Origin: Chrysoperla carnea
Taxonomy: Eukaryota > Arthropoda > Insecta > Neuroptera > Chrysopidae
Assembly: GCF_905475395.1 (NCBI RefSeq)
Contig: NC_058339.1
Span: 93,630,520 to 93,694,519 of the forward strand
Reading direction: 5' to 3'
DNA length: 64,000 nt
Shown: positions 25,831 to 37,705 of the stretch, one piece after another
How the letters are laid out: each line of letters starts with the position of its first letter
Numbering within the stretch: the first letter of the stretch is position 1
Translations under genes and position numbers: made by a program
Notes under the pieces: generated by a model
Databases searched by the model: none
Seen by the model: the letters and a program-made list of their open reading frames with translations, nothing else
What the model was told of the DNA's origin: nothing

Positions 25831-28800
25831 TTTGCAGGCAGGTTTAATACGAAAAAGTTCTAAAATATACTTTCGAAAATTTTCGGATTTTCTAAAACCA
25901 AAACAAAACCAAAAAGTCGCCATAATTGTGTAGGTTTTTTAAGATCTTGTTATTTATTAAAAATAAATGCAAGCACTTACATTCAACACTTTCTATACAT
26001 GGTATTTCAACAATTAATGCAGTCAATTGTTTTATTTCACTAGTTTTATCTAAAAGCTGTGAAAAGAAGAATTTAGTTGACATCTTCACACCGAAATGAA
26101 TACTTATAAGTAGGTGTATAAACCCATCAAATAGAAATGGGGGAATTCCTATTAATTAAGTCTTTTTTACAAATAATTATTTACCTGTTTATAAGTTTAT
26201 TTATCTTTTTTATATTAACAGCTGCAGTTAATGCCGTCACACATCACCTAGTTATCAAAATATTTTATCAAAAACAGGTTTCTCTTTAAAACTAATAATT
26301 TTTTATGTATAGAATCGGCAGGTCATGGGACTTTACCCTTAAAGAAGCGGCAAGCCCGTTTTCGTAAGGTTTGTCGCACGAACAAAATTTTATTCCAAAT
26401 ATATTTGTGGCTGTATGTCCTGCGCTAAAATACTACTTAATTCAAGATTACTCTCTGGTTTGTCATTGTCCTAAAGATCATGCATTAATTATTAAAAATT
26501 AATTTAATTATTTTAATTAATTAATTTTTAATTCTATTGTTTATTACCTTTAAAAAAAACATAAAAATTTGCATGCAACTTCACATTCACATGGCATAAT
26601 CAAGTCTGATGACCCTGTACAGTCCTCTAAATATTTTGTTTATTTCATATATTTTTACCAAAATTTATGATTTTACAACTTTTTAAATATTATTATAAAA
26701 AATAAAACCAATTTTATTAATCTTTCAATTGCTTCAGTTATGTCAACTTTTCGGTGACCATTTGTTTGAGCTTTTCAATTCAGAGGAAATTAATTAATTT
26801 TTTTTACAGAAATTTCTCGAAATGGAAAATCTTGTAAAAAAAAAGTAAGTATCAATTGAAATAAATTTATTCCAAATTTGTGACCACAAAAACAAGATAA
26901 AATTCATCAAAGACTTAACAAATTTCCCAACAAAAAATATATCGTTTTGAAAACAAACACAATTTATTTATAAATTCTTGGTACATAACAATTCTATTTA
27001 TAGATTTTATACCGTGTGTCAAGGATCATATTGTGTTACATGCTACACAAGATATGTTAATATTATTTAAATGTAATTTAATTATAGTCTAGGAGCTAGT
27101 GTACTCAGAAAACTTCAACACTTCACCAACAGTTAGTATTTATAAACATATTTCCATCTCATATAACATAGAAATAAAACAGTTCTTATAGTTCTTACTT
27201 TGAAAAAGAATTTAAATCCTTCTAAAAATGTTCATAAATCAAGTGTCAATAGAGTATGTCACATGCTTACGTGACGATTTCTATTAGTTACCTCACCATG
27301 CCAAGCCACGTCAAGGAACTTCGCTCTAAAAATGTCAAAACTTTCTGATTATGGAATTTGTTGAGTGACTTAAGTAACTCTCGTACTATAGTTTTTATTT
27401 AGACTTTAAAGTGTTTACAATCAATATTAATCAATCAATTGGTTTTATTAAAATAAGTTTAACAATTTATTTGTCAATAAAACAAACACTTACAACTAGA
27501 TTGCATGCTAACATCTTCCTTCGCATACAAATTATTGTAAAACACATTTTCATGGTGCTCTGCTACTGATACTCGTACATATCGTGGGCGAAAATTTAGA
27601 AAAGTATTAGTGTAGACATTGAGTGGGTTTCGTATGCATTCACAGGTCCCACCAAACAATTAGTAGGTATATTTCGATGTATTTTGACCCGTTGAATCCG
27701 AATGTTCAAGAAAGCTCATCGCAGGACCTGTAAATGCATACGAAACTCACTCAGCACCAACACTATTTTGTCAAAAAAATAATTTGGTTCGATTATCGCC
27801 ATAAACTTGATATCAAGTACATAACTTGTACACACTGTACATGTGAAATACCTTCATTTAATAATTAATAAATGCATAAAATAAAATATTAATTATGTGT
27901 GAGATAAAAAAATAAAATACCTGTATATTTAAATTTAACCCATACGATGGATTTAATGGGTGTGTGTGTGTGTGTGGGGTTATACCAGTCCCTAACTGAC
28001 TTAAAGTAAATAAGTAATGTTTACTTAATAATGAAAAGTGAATGTGATATTGATTACAATACTTACTAATTAAATTTATTTAAACTTAAGTAGTAGTTTG
28101 ACTTAGTTTAACTTTTAGTTTAGCTTAACTTAGCTTCTTAACTCAGAATAAGATTCATTGTCAAGTCTAGTTTAATTAACTTAAGTATTGTAGTATGTTG
28201 TTTATCTACTAATAGTTTGTTTAATTTAGTTTGATTTAATGTGATTTAATGCGTGATTTAATTCATATAATTTAACACTTGAATTAATTAATGTGCGTTT
28301 TTGTTTAAAAGTTTTGAATTCAAGTGTGATTTATTTTATTTGAATTTCATTTTCTTACAAAAACGTAAGTTTTTATTTTTATTAAATTATTTACAATACA
28401 TGTCGGTGTTTTAATACCAAAAAATTGAAAATGATTCAAAAATTGTTTTAGAAATTTTAATTATCAATTAATCATCTTTTTATAAGTCATTTGTGAAAAT
28501 CATCATGTCGATTCTCTGAACGTTTTAGGAGAAATTAACTATCAAAATCAGTTTTATAGCTTTTTAAATATTGATGCATAAAAATTTAGAGAAAATTACG
28601 TATGGAAAAACGAGTTCCACTTGTTATAATTTCCTTTATAGGAAAATTTTTGTCGTGCTTTTAACTAATAAATATTAGTTTTTCAAATTCAATATCTTAT
28701 GAAAACTTTTTATTGAATTTTTCGGGACAATTTATTACAAAATATCAATGTTTTAATATTAAACTACTGAACAGAAAGCATACGTAAATAGTTTACGTAA

Positions 28801-30852
28801 ATCCCAAATTAATTCAAGATATACAGAAGATATTGGGTGGGATTGAGTCATTATCGAAATCATACACTTTTCTAACGCAAGTGACAAATTTTAGTGTTTT
28901 CTAGGAGTTTATGTAACTACAACTTAACACTTTTAATATTTTTTCAAGAATTTTAATATTTTTAAGTATGATTTGTTAAGTAAGTTATTGTAGAGATAAC
29001 CATTTAAATTCAAATTGATGTAGATGTTAATAATTGTCTTTAATCTATTTATTAAGCTGAACGGTCAATATCAAATGAATACCAACATCAATAAGTATGT
29101 GTCTACATCACACCATATTATACATTGTTAGTAGATTGTTATATAAATAGATCGTATAACAATGGTATATAATAAGAAGCTTATCATCATTGTTAAAGCT
29201 TTAATTCATTTAGGATAGCTAATAGCTTAACATTGCATTCAATCATTACACGTTATTAATTCATATTATAAACCATTGATTTGTCTTTATAATCAATACC
29301 AATCTATATTCATATATTTATTATAGTGATGTAACGAATATACTTACAGTATATATGAAGTATAAATAAAATATCTCGTTTTATAGTAAATCCTAACCAA
29401 ACCGAATTAAAACAGTAAAGGGTTGTTTATTTAAGTACGGAATCCTTGGAAACTAAAATAATTTATTTGTTTTGTTTCATAAAGTTTTGTGTTCTCATTA
29501 AAAACAAGGTTTATGATTTGTTTTTATTTGGTTTTTGAGAGAAAGTTATTGTTTACACCTCGAAAATCGAAAATAATCATTTTTTGATATCATTACATCT
29601 GAATTCTTTAGATATTTTAACAACTATATGTGCGTATGCGTACAGTATACGTCTTTGTCGTGTTGGTGATGAAAATTTCGAGTGTCAAACGAAAAATCAT
29701 GGGAGTTTAAGTTTTTATTTTAATAAGGTTTCAATTTCATTTGATTTACAGTCGAATTAAGGCTTTGATTTGTTCTATAATTATTTACTATTTTTGAATT
29801 AAGGACTTTCCTCGGGAGGAGCAAAAAATATCTCATTTTCTTAGAAAAATCTTCAAATCATGTGGGTATATGCATTCTCAGTAGGGCCCTTTAAAGCAGG
29901 TATATACCGAAAATTTTACTTTTAATTTTTGTCTAATTTTCCAAAGTTCTAACAGAATTTATAATAAAAGTCTCAAGTATGATCTTATTATCTTTTTTTA
30001 TGGAACTACAGATTATAAATTTTTAATTAACGTATACTTTTTACTATGATTCGAACAGAAAGTTAATGGTTTAGTTTTTAAAAGCTACATTCAACACAAC
30101 ACAGAATAGCATAGTTTTTTGTTATGTTTTTCATTAAAACAAGGCCTTTTTCTCACGAAATCTTAATAATTCATGCCAGCCAGACATACATACATGATAC
30201 TACCTCACAATGGTTGTAAAAATAAAAATTCACGTCGGTTGAGTCTGATGCAATAAATTTAAATTATAACATAATAAAATATTCCTATTTTATTTGAAAA
30301 TATCCATTTATTAATAGTGCTAAGTTTTCAATAAAAATAATATTTATTGGTAATCAATTAATTTTTCCAATCTTTTCCCACAATGGAAAGTGTAAATCTC
30401 TATATTTTAATATGTCATAAATAACAGGAATAATATTTCAATCAAATAAAAATTAAAATATGTTTTAAGTTTTATATTTTGTTATTCCATAAAACTATGA
30501 ATGGAAAAAAAACCTAAATAATAATTTTTCTTTGTAAATATAAAATTTTCATTAAAATTTCATTACTTATGTTTATTCTTATTAATTGTACTCAAAAATT
30601 AGCATTTTATTACATTTTTATATCTTTAAAATAATTTTAAACTTATAAAAAATATCTATTTATATCCTGTAATATTAATTTCTATAAGTTTTCTTTTAAA
30701 ATACAACTCAAAATACAACTATTTTGTAATCAAAAGTGACGGTACTGTCAGTCACGATTTGTTTTATTAATAAATTTGTTTTCTAAAATATTAATTCGAA
30801 AACCTAATGAAAATTAAAACAATTATATAAATCGAATTTAATTTGCACTTAC
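25831..30852. other. Long AT-rich stretch with little structure
   Basis: Only the foldback at 27.6 kb, a (TG)n run (27,961-27,976) and TTTAGTTTAACTTAG-like degenerate repeats at 28.08-28.3 kb are noticed. No gene is seen. If the minus-strand first exon near 31 kb is real, this is its first intron. Confidence 0.45.
27603..27770. mobile_element. Foldback element
   Basis: GAGTGGGTTTCGTATGCATT, CACAGGTCC on the left and GGACCTG, AATGCATACGAAACTCACTC on the right are inverted; the outer GTATTAGTGT/AACACTATTT parts also correspond. Confidence 0.7.
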
Positions 30853-31160
30853 CTTTAAGTGGATTTCTGCCGGTGTTGTTTATTGATGATAAAATCGGGA
30901 AAAATGTTATTATCGATGAATCACCAATTGTCGGTTGAAGATGCTATTTACCACCAATATATTAAGTCTGGTCCAAGTTCACTTATCTTATAAAATTGTA
31001 CTAATTAAATAGTTTTTAAATCACTAAATCCTTCGTTATTAATCACTCACTAAACTCAAAAAACTAAATTTAATTTAATATTCCGAAACTAAATTTGTAT
31101 ATATTCCAAATTAACCGAAATATATGAATATTCCAAACTAACTGAAATCGACTATATAGC
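30853..31160 (-). promoter_or_regulatory. Putative promoter and non-coding first exon, minus strand
   Basis: On the minus strand a GCTATATAG box (about 31,152-31,159) is followed by a leader and then a perfect donor, CTTAAAG|GTAAGTG (exon end 30,853). The leader has no ATG: the plus strand has no CAT from at least 30,781 to 31,290. That is unusual by chance in DNA this AT-rich and is typical of a 5'UTR. The last 50 nt before the donor are GC-richer (ACACCGGCAGAAATCC). Coding exons would lie at lower coordinates or outside the window; none was found. Confidence 0.35.
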
Positions 31161-31290
31161 GCTAATATGATAACTTTTATGAAATGATAAAATTTAGAAC
31201 TTTTATTTATTTATAAAAACTTATGTTTACAATTAAAATTACTTTTTGCGATTCAATTTGATGACAATATTTTTAGAAATTGATATATAA

Positions 31291-31394
31291 ACACATAGAA
31301 GTCATATGAGTATATTCAAACACATAGAAGTCACATGAGTATATTCAAACACAACATAGAAGTCACATGAGCATATTCAAACACATCAAGTCAT
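31291..31394. repeat. Minisatellite, about four 29-bp units
   Basis: The unit is ACACATAGAAGTCA.ATGAG followed by .ATATTCAA, starting at 31,291, 31,320, 31,349 (with a 3-bp insertion) and 31,381 (truncated). Confidence 0.9.
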
Positions 31395-31436
31395 TTCAGA
31401 ATATATATTTTTTTCTTCACATTTTTTTAAAAGTAG

Positions 31437-31785
31437 ATATTAATAATAAAATTATTTTTGAATTATAAATATTGTTTTATTATAATATGATATTTATACA
31501 ATTAGCTCTTTTAATTAATATTGATATTAATAATAAAAATATTTTTGAATTATAAATATTGTTTTATTATAATATGATATTTATACAATTAGCTCTTTTA
31601 ATTAATATTGATATTAATAATAAAAATATTTTTGAATTATAAATATTGTTTTATTATAATATGGTATTTATACAATTAGCTCTTTTAATTAATGTAGATA
31701 TTAATAATAAAATTATTTTTGAATTATAAATATGTTTTAGTATAATATGGTATTTATACAGTTAGTTTTTTTAATTAATATTGAT
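31437..31785. repeat. Tandem array of four 87-bp units
   Basis: The block TTAATAATAAAA recurs at 31,440, 31,527, 31,614 and 31,701, exactly 87 bp apart. Units 1-3 are nearly identical and unit 4 is more diverged. Composition is almost pure A/T. Confidence 0.92.
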
Positions 31786-32124
31786 ATTTTATTCTTAATT
31801 TTAATATCTGATTACTTTAATAATTAGATAGGTATGGATGGCTAGCGCTATATCTGTGTAAAAATGTACAATTTTATTTTTTTTTTGATGAAATATTAAT
31901 TACATAATAAATTTGTTGTTGCAAGTCTAATTATTTTGATATAAAAATTCTTTCATTCAACCAAAAATATCATTTTTAAAGACATAAAAATTTGAAGGTC
32001 ATTTATTTAAAATAATATATTTTATTTTATTTAATAAGTGAAAATAACAACTAACTGAGTTGAATGTCTAAATATTCTTGTTTATGTTTTAATTTTATTT
32101 TTATTATTATAAAATACACTTTTT

Positions 32125-32400
32125 TTTATATTACCAAAAGCAAAACCTAAACGAAACCCTAAACTCGCACTTGAAACATATCTGAGAACACTTTACATTG
32201 AATTACCTTTTTTGTTAAAACCTGTTACAAACGGAACCGATTTTAACGTCCATCTCAATCAAATTACCTTTCAAATGAAACAAAAGAAATCCAATTCGGT
32301 TTAACCGTTTAGGCATTACGATGCCACAGACATACACACATAGCGGCCAAACTTATAGCACCGATTTTCTTAGTTGGGGGGTTAATAAAAGAAAACTCAG
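32125..32400 (-). repeat. Rep-J copy, reversed
   Basis: AAACCCTAAACTCGCACTTG, GGTTTAACCGTTTAGGCATT, ACGATGCCACAGACATAC and CAAACTTATAGCACC are the reverse complement of the Rep-J body. Confidence 0.65.
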
Positions 32401-32923
32401 GAGAATTTATGTTGATATCGGGATATGTTAATATCACCCTGAGACACCCGGTATAAATACAAAACAGAAATGAATTTTCAATTTGTACTTAATAAAACTT
32501 TATTCTATAATCAATAATTACTTAATTATTATAATCACTTTTGTTATAATTAATAATTTCAATAATTAATGTTTTAATAAATTTTGAATATTTAGGTATA
32601 TTTTGTCATATAAATTAGTTACCTATAAGTATTTAAGATTCAGGTAAAACCGTTACTAATTACTATTTAAAACGTTCTAATGAATTCTAAGAAACGATTC
32701 TTTAATTTATTAAAAACCAATCTATACAGACGATATTTTCAAGAAACATGGAAATATTTATTTTAAATTGGAAATTTGATAGCCAAGGCCATACAGACCT
32801 TTTTTGTACTTACCAAAAAAATTTGTTGATGTACTTAAAAAAAAACAGTCACTAATTTTAATTTTTTTTTTCATCTCTTGGAAAAAAATTGAAGGACATG
32901 TTTTAGATTTGACTGTCGTATCT

Positions 32924-33150
32924 GAGCCCATGGCAGTAAATCTGCACTTACACGGATTTCGAAATTTCGATACGTACAATATGAACAAGGTGTGTCAGGA
33001 TATATCCTGGAAGAAATAGTTTTAGAGTATCTCACAACTCATTTTTTTTAAATGAAAAACATAAAATTTTGGACAAAAACTATAAATAAACAGATTGTAA
33101 ATTATTTTCAAAATATTCTCAAAATTTATGGCAAATGATTTTAAATTTTT
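32924..33150. repeat. Composite of Rep-E (+) joined to Rep-B (-)
   Basis: GAGCCCATGGCAGTAAATCT to GTCAGGATATATCCTGG is a Rep-E end. It runs directly into CTCACAACTCATTTTTTTTA, CAGATTGTAAATTATTTTCA and CTCAAAATTTATGGC from Rep-B. Confidence 0.6.
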
Positions 33151-33243
33151 GCATAATTGTACCATTGCTGATTTTCGGTTTGACAAGTGAATGTTTTGTG
33201 TAGTTAGATATAGGTACAATAATATTTTTAGTAGATCTGTAGA

Positions 33244-33718
33244 TCTATCACTACATATTATAAAACAAAGTCGCTTTTTCTGTCCCTATGTCCCTATGTA
33301 CGCTTAAATCTTTGAAACTACGCAACGGATTTTGATGCGGTTTTTTTTAAATAGATAGAGTGATTCAAGAGGAAGGTTTTTATGTATAATACATCCATAT
33401 TATAGTAGAGTAAGGGGTTGAAAGGGATATGCTTCAAAAACTAAAAAAGTTGTGCATCGATTAAGCTCAAATATTGACACGATATACAACCAGCTTCAAA
33501 GATCTGTTGTTTTTATCTACTTTTAACCTTCGGAGGGTAGAAAGGTGTAGCGAGAAAGTGGGAAGGAATTATCGAATATTTACAAATATACCTAAGTGGG
33601 GTATCAAATAAAAGAGCATGACGTGTACATTACAAAACTGTTATCCCACGCAAGGAAATGTGGAGAGAGGGGTGCAAGTGGGGATGTTGCCCAGCAAAGC
33701 GGGTAGTTCACAGCTAGT
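33244..33718 (+). mobile_element. Non-autonomous Helitron (475 bp)
   Basis: It starts TCTATCACTACATATTATAA, AACAAAGTCGCTTTTTCTGT, then ACTACGCAACGGATTTTGAT. It ends with a small GC-rich hairpin region (CCCAGCAAAGCGGG) followed by TAGTTCACAGCTAGT, i.e. the CTRRT terminus. It has no Rep/helicase coding. The 5'-TC and CTAGT-3' ends with no inverted repeats are diagnostic of the class. The downstream flanking base is A, not the usual T. Confidence 0.8.
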
Positions 33719-34137
33719 AAATTTACATAATACAAATGATGCACACAATTATTTAAGTATTTAGTACATAAATAAAATAAATACATACCATACCGTTTAG
33801 TTTGTTCTATCAATGTAATTTATCTCGTTCTGTAGTTCTGTAGCTAAAGCGAGCTATAAATATGTAAATACGTTTGTTTGTGGTTCTTATACCTTCAGAG
33901 CTGTATATCTTTAGTCAATAATTTGAGAGTTAGCTAGCATCATCCTCAAAAGCTTGATTTTAAAGATAGTTGAATTTAAAATATATTAGAAATTAGCTAG
34001 GGATGAAATACATCTGGAAATTTTCGTGTACTCGAACAAGCTACAAAGATTTTACTATGATTTTAAAATTTATTAGTTGGAAAAATGCTAATTTTAAAAT
34101 TAATACATTTTAAAATTGATAATTCTTTGCCCATTTT

Positions 34138-34445
34138 TATACCATGTAAAATATACCAAAGTATAGTAAATTTAGTCCCAAATTTGTAACGCTTAAAAAT
34201 ATTGATGTTTCGACCAAAATTTTTGGTACAGGTATTCATAAATTTCATTTCCGCTTGTTCGTGTGAATGTTTGTTTGTCTCTCCGTCTGCGATAACTCAA
34301 AAATAAAAAGAGATATCAAGCTGAAAAACGTATAGCGTGGTTAGTGAGTTTAAGTTCGTAAATGAGCATTGTAGGTCAATTGGATCTTGAATCCGTAGAA
34401 CAAGTCTCTTTAAATAAACGTTGCCAGCTCTTGTACTATAAACTT
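34138..34445 (+). repeat. Rep-C copy
   Basis: GTATAGTAAATTTAGTCCCA, GTAACGCTTAAAAATATTGA, GATAACTCAAAAATAAAAAG and ATTGGATCTTGAATCCGTAG. The minus-strand frame at 34,063-34,248 is a shadow of it. Confidence 0.75.
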
Positions 34446-34749
34446 AACACCATTAATAAAATATAGCTCTGCACCCATAAATTATTGCACGATCTCCCCA
34501 AGTCATGTAATGTAATGCAATCTAATATAAAATTCTACTCTTATTATCATTATACTACAATATAACAACTATTTTAATGTGTTAACGTACAGAGAGTTCA
34601 TCAAATGGTAATGGAGGATTTATAACAGTTATACAGTCAAGTATTCATACCAAATATTCGAACAAAATATAATTAAGGAACTTGTATGCTCAAAATTGAT
34701 TCAAAAAACTATTTATATGCAAAAGTAAATTTTATTTGGTAATAATACA

Positions 34750-34985
34750 AATTTTGTGTCATGTCATAATGTTAATTAATAATTGTGTACAGTGTAATAC
34801 AATTATTAATTAACATTATTACGTCAAAACAATGTTTTACGAATTTTTTTTTTGTTGGACGTTTTCGTTTGGCTTTTGAATAGGTGTTTTAAAATTGTCT
34901 GTAACTTTAAACAGTTTTGTTATAAAACTTATATGTGATCTTTCCATATTTGTTTAAAAAAAATTTGGTTCCAAATCCCAATTCC
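34750..34985. mobile_element. Rep-F element with central palindrome
   Basis: The palindrome at 34,762-34,826 has near-perfect arms of about 25 bp (TAATGTTAATTAATAATTGT) around a GTACAGTG-like centre. It is followed by ACTTATATGTGATCTTTCCA and TTCCAAATCCCAATT, shared with the 23.5 kb copy. Confidence 0.75.
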
Positions 34986-37404
34986 AAATTCTTTAAAGAT
35001 ATACACAAACCCCTTCAATAATTTATATACTTTTTGTACCTAAACTTAGATTGTTTAGAATATTCTACCTTAAACAATCAAATACGCTTCTATAGCTAAA
35101 AGCTATAATACATACGTATAAAATTATCATAACTATCAACTATAAAAGTTCCCAGCGCCATGACTACTAGTAGAGTAGAGTAGCTCCAAATATAAGCTCA
35201 TTCTATAAACAGTACTGTGCAGTGTTTACGCTATTAAATTTAATAAACAATAAAACCACATAATTTCTATAAAATATGAATATTAATACATAATATATAC
35301 ATATACAGAGTGGTCCATTATAATCTATTTAAGCCAAGAGTGAAATTATAGTCAATTTGGGTCATACTTTTCAAATTTATGCCCAAATTTAATCTAGCTA
35401 TAAAATTTTCGAAAACAGTGGGATCTTGGTACCGATATTTCGCAAAAACGTAAATGTGAGCTATGGATTGACAGAAAAAGTTGAAACAGAAATGAAAAAT
35501 TTAACCGAAACTTAATAGGTTTCAAAAAAAAAATTTCATAATTATACAATTTTATTAAAATTTGTTTGTCTAGTTTAAGCTCTAGCTACTGGCGTCACCA
35601 GCTTCTAGAACAGGAGGGAAGAGGGGATTGTAATGGTTAAAAAGTTGTAAGATGTAGAACATTAAAATTTTGTAGAATAGAGAGTAGTCTAATGAAATTT
35701 CTATCTTTTGGTATTTTATAAATCGAGCAATAAAATAATTGACATTTGATTACATTTTGTTGTACTTGTCTTATATCCAGAATCATAAATGAGAAATTAT
35801 TAAAGGACTAACAGTAACAAAATTATTATGTGAATTATTTCAGATAGAATGATTTCTGTATTACTGATATTCTTGCAAAGCTTAAAAACTTTTACAAACT
35901 TGATACAAAAAAAAATATATCTCACAAGCAATAAAATATGATGAAAATCAGTTTTGTCTGCGTTCCAAAAAAATTTCATTGATAAGGAAAGAACTATAGT
36001 AAAAAGAAAATTGTAGTGATTTTTATTTTTCAAGTTCATGGCTTGATGCTACACAAAATGTAGTGCTGGTTACACACTAGCAAGTTAAGAGTTCTCGACT
36101 ATATACGATTCATTCAAAGTAATCTATACTAGTGTAAACCTACCTTTAGTTATATCTCATACATTTTTGATAGGCCCTTTTATTTCTCTTGTTATATTTT
36201 ATTATTTTTGTCGTTACTTCCTTTGTATTTGTATTGTATGAAAAAACAATATTTTTGTATTTCAAGGCTACAACAAGGCTACACAAGGTCTTGGTTGTAT
36301 AGTCAACTATTAAATATTTATACAGCAAACAGTTATAGCTCCTTCTTCTAAACAATTTCATAAAGTGTTTTCCCTTTTGAATATGTGAAGAACATTTTAT
36401 TATATCGCTTTGTTTATTCATTCATTTTCTTTTTTTATCAAAATTTATGACAACCAAAGAAAATAACAACAATATGAAAATTTGCTTAAAACTGATCAAA
36501 AAATGCAAAAATACAAAAATTTTGTATTCCGACAAAATTCCTTGATTTGCTAATGAAGGTTATCACGCTATCAACTAGTATAATGTAATGTCATGCTGGC
36601 TTGAATAGCTTACAAAAGTAAGCTAATAATTTGTATTAAAAGTGGGTGAGTGGGTGTGTGTATGTGGATGGATGTAAACACATACTTTAGTTTTTTATGC
36701 AATACCGGAATCTTATTTATGGTTAATTGTTAACTAGTTTTAATGCTATTCAAAATACTTATAATAATTACTTAAATATCCTCTGTACAATGTCTTTTGG
36801 TATAACTTTTATATTTAATAAATATATAAAAATATAAATATAATTAGCTAAAATATTTTATACTCGACCCATACGAAATTCCGTATCCGCAGTTACCGTA
36901 ACTTGTTGCTACCCCCCATAAGAGGACCTAAAACTGTGTTTAATGTGATCAAAGGACTTTAAACTATCTCATCTACCGTAAAAAAAATGAACATTCACCA
37001 TTACTTGTTCAAACAACCGAACTAGCTTAAATGATGTTCATTTTTCAACAAGTTTCATAAATATTTAAATGTAATGATAATATTTAATATTCATAAATAA
37101 ATAATTTATTTATCTTAAGTAATTAATAATATATAAATAAATAAATTACTTACTTAACAATAAAAGTGAATGTGAAACATTTATAATAACCTACAAGTAA
37201 AGTAAAGTAGTGTTTACACTTCAATAATTATTATACTTAAAATTATTATTTGGGCTGGGGCTGGCTTTATAAATTTATCACTTTTTATATAAAATTATTT
37301 ATTTATTATTATTGAAATCGATTGTTATATAAAGAAATGTCCTTGCTTTAGCAAAAAAAAAAACTGAATGTTATTAAAACGCCAAATAGCTTTGATGAAC
37401 TAAA
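34986..37404. other. AT-rich DNA apart from the repeat at 35.3 kb
   Basis: The minus-strand frames at 35.8-36.04 and 36.15-36.42 kb are Ile/Lys/Asn-rich with no motif. They are not called as genes. Confidence 0.4.
35311..35545 (+). repeat. ATACAGAGTGG terminus followed by a 316-bp-family unit
   Basis: ATACAGAGTGGTCCATTATA, then TTTGGGTCATACTTTTCAAA and GATCTTGGTACCGATATTTC, as in the 21 kb units. Confidence 0.65.
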
Positions 37405-37705
37405 ATGGAAGATCCAGGCCCAGTTGGTTAAGGCGTAACGAGGTCCGAGGTATGTTAGGGTAGCGGGTTCGATTCTCGCCGTCACAACAAAATTAATTTA
37501 ATTAATAGTTGTGATAGGCTGGTGTAGTGCATGGTATGTGCATGAAGGAGGTGCACTCAGCTTCTGAAATTGAGGAGCTGATAAATGAAATTATCAGCGG
37601 AAAGGTGGTGGTAAAACACATACATGGTATCACAATGGGCTCTATTGCCTAAGTGTGTCCTTCGTGGACAGCCAATATAACCTTAACGCTTAATTTTCAA
37701 AATAA
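37405..37705 (+). mobile_element. tRNA-derived SINE
   Basis: The head has a pol III A box (AGGCCCAGTTGG, 37,416-37,427) and B box (GGTTCGATTC, 37,466-37,475) at tRNA-like spacing. An unrelated body follows (GGCTGGTGTAGTGCATGGTA, GGAGGTGCACTCAGCTTCTG, ATGGTATCACAATGGGCTCT, TGTGTCCTTCGTGGACAGCC) and then an A-rich end. No intact cloverleaf or clear anticodon arm is seen, so it is not a tRNA gene. Only one copy is in this window. Confidence 0.75.

Noticed and set aside
31291..31785. CRISPR array
   Set aside because: Units are contiguous tandem repeats without unique spacers, in insect DNA.
35800..36421. Two minus-strand frames of 79 and 91 codons
   Set aside because: Ile/Lys/Asn-rich, no motif, no splice context or promoter.
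37411..37485. Functional tRNA gene
   Set aside because: A and B boxes are present, but no consistent acceptor stem or anticodon arm, and it is fused to a SINE body.
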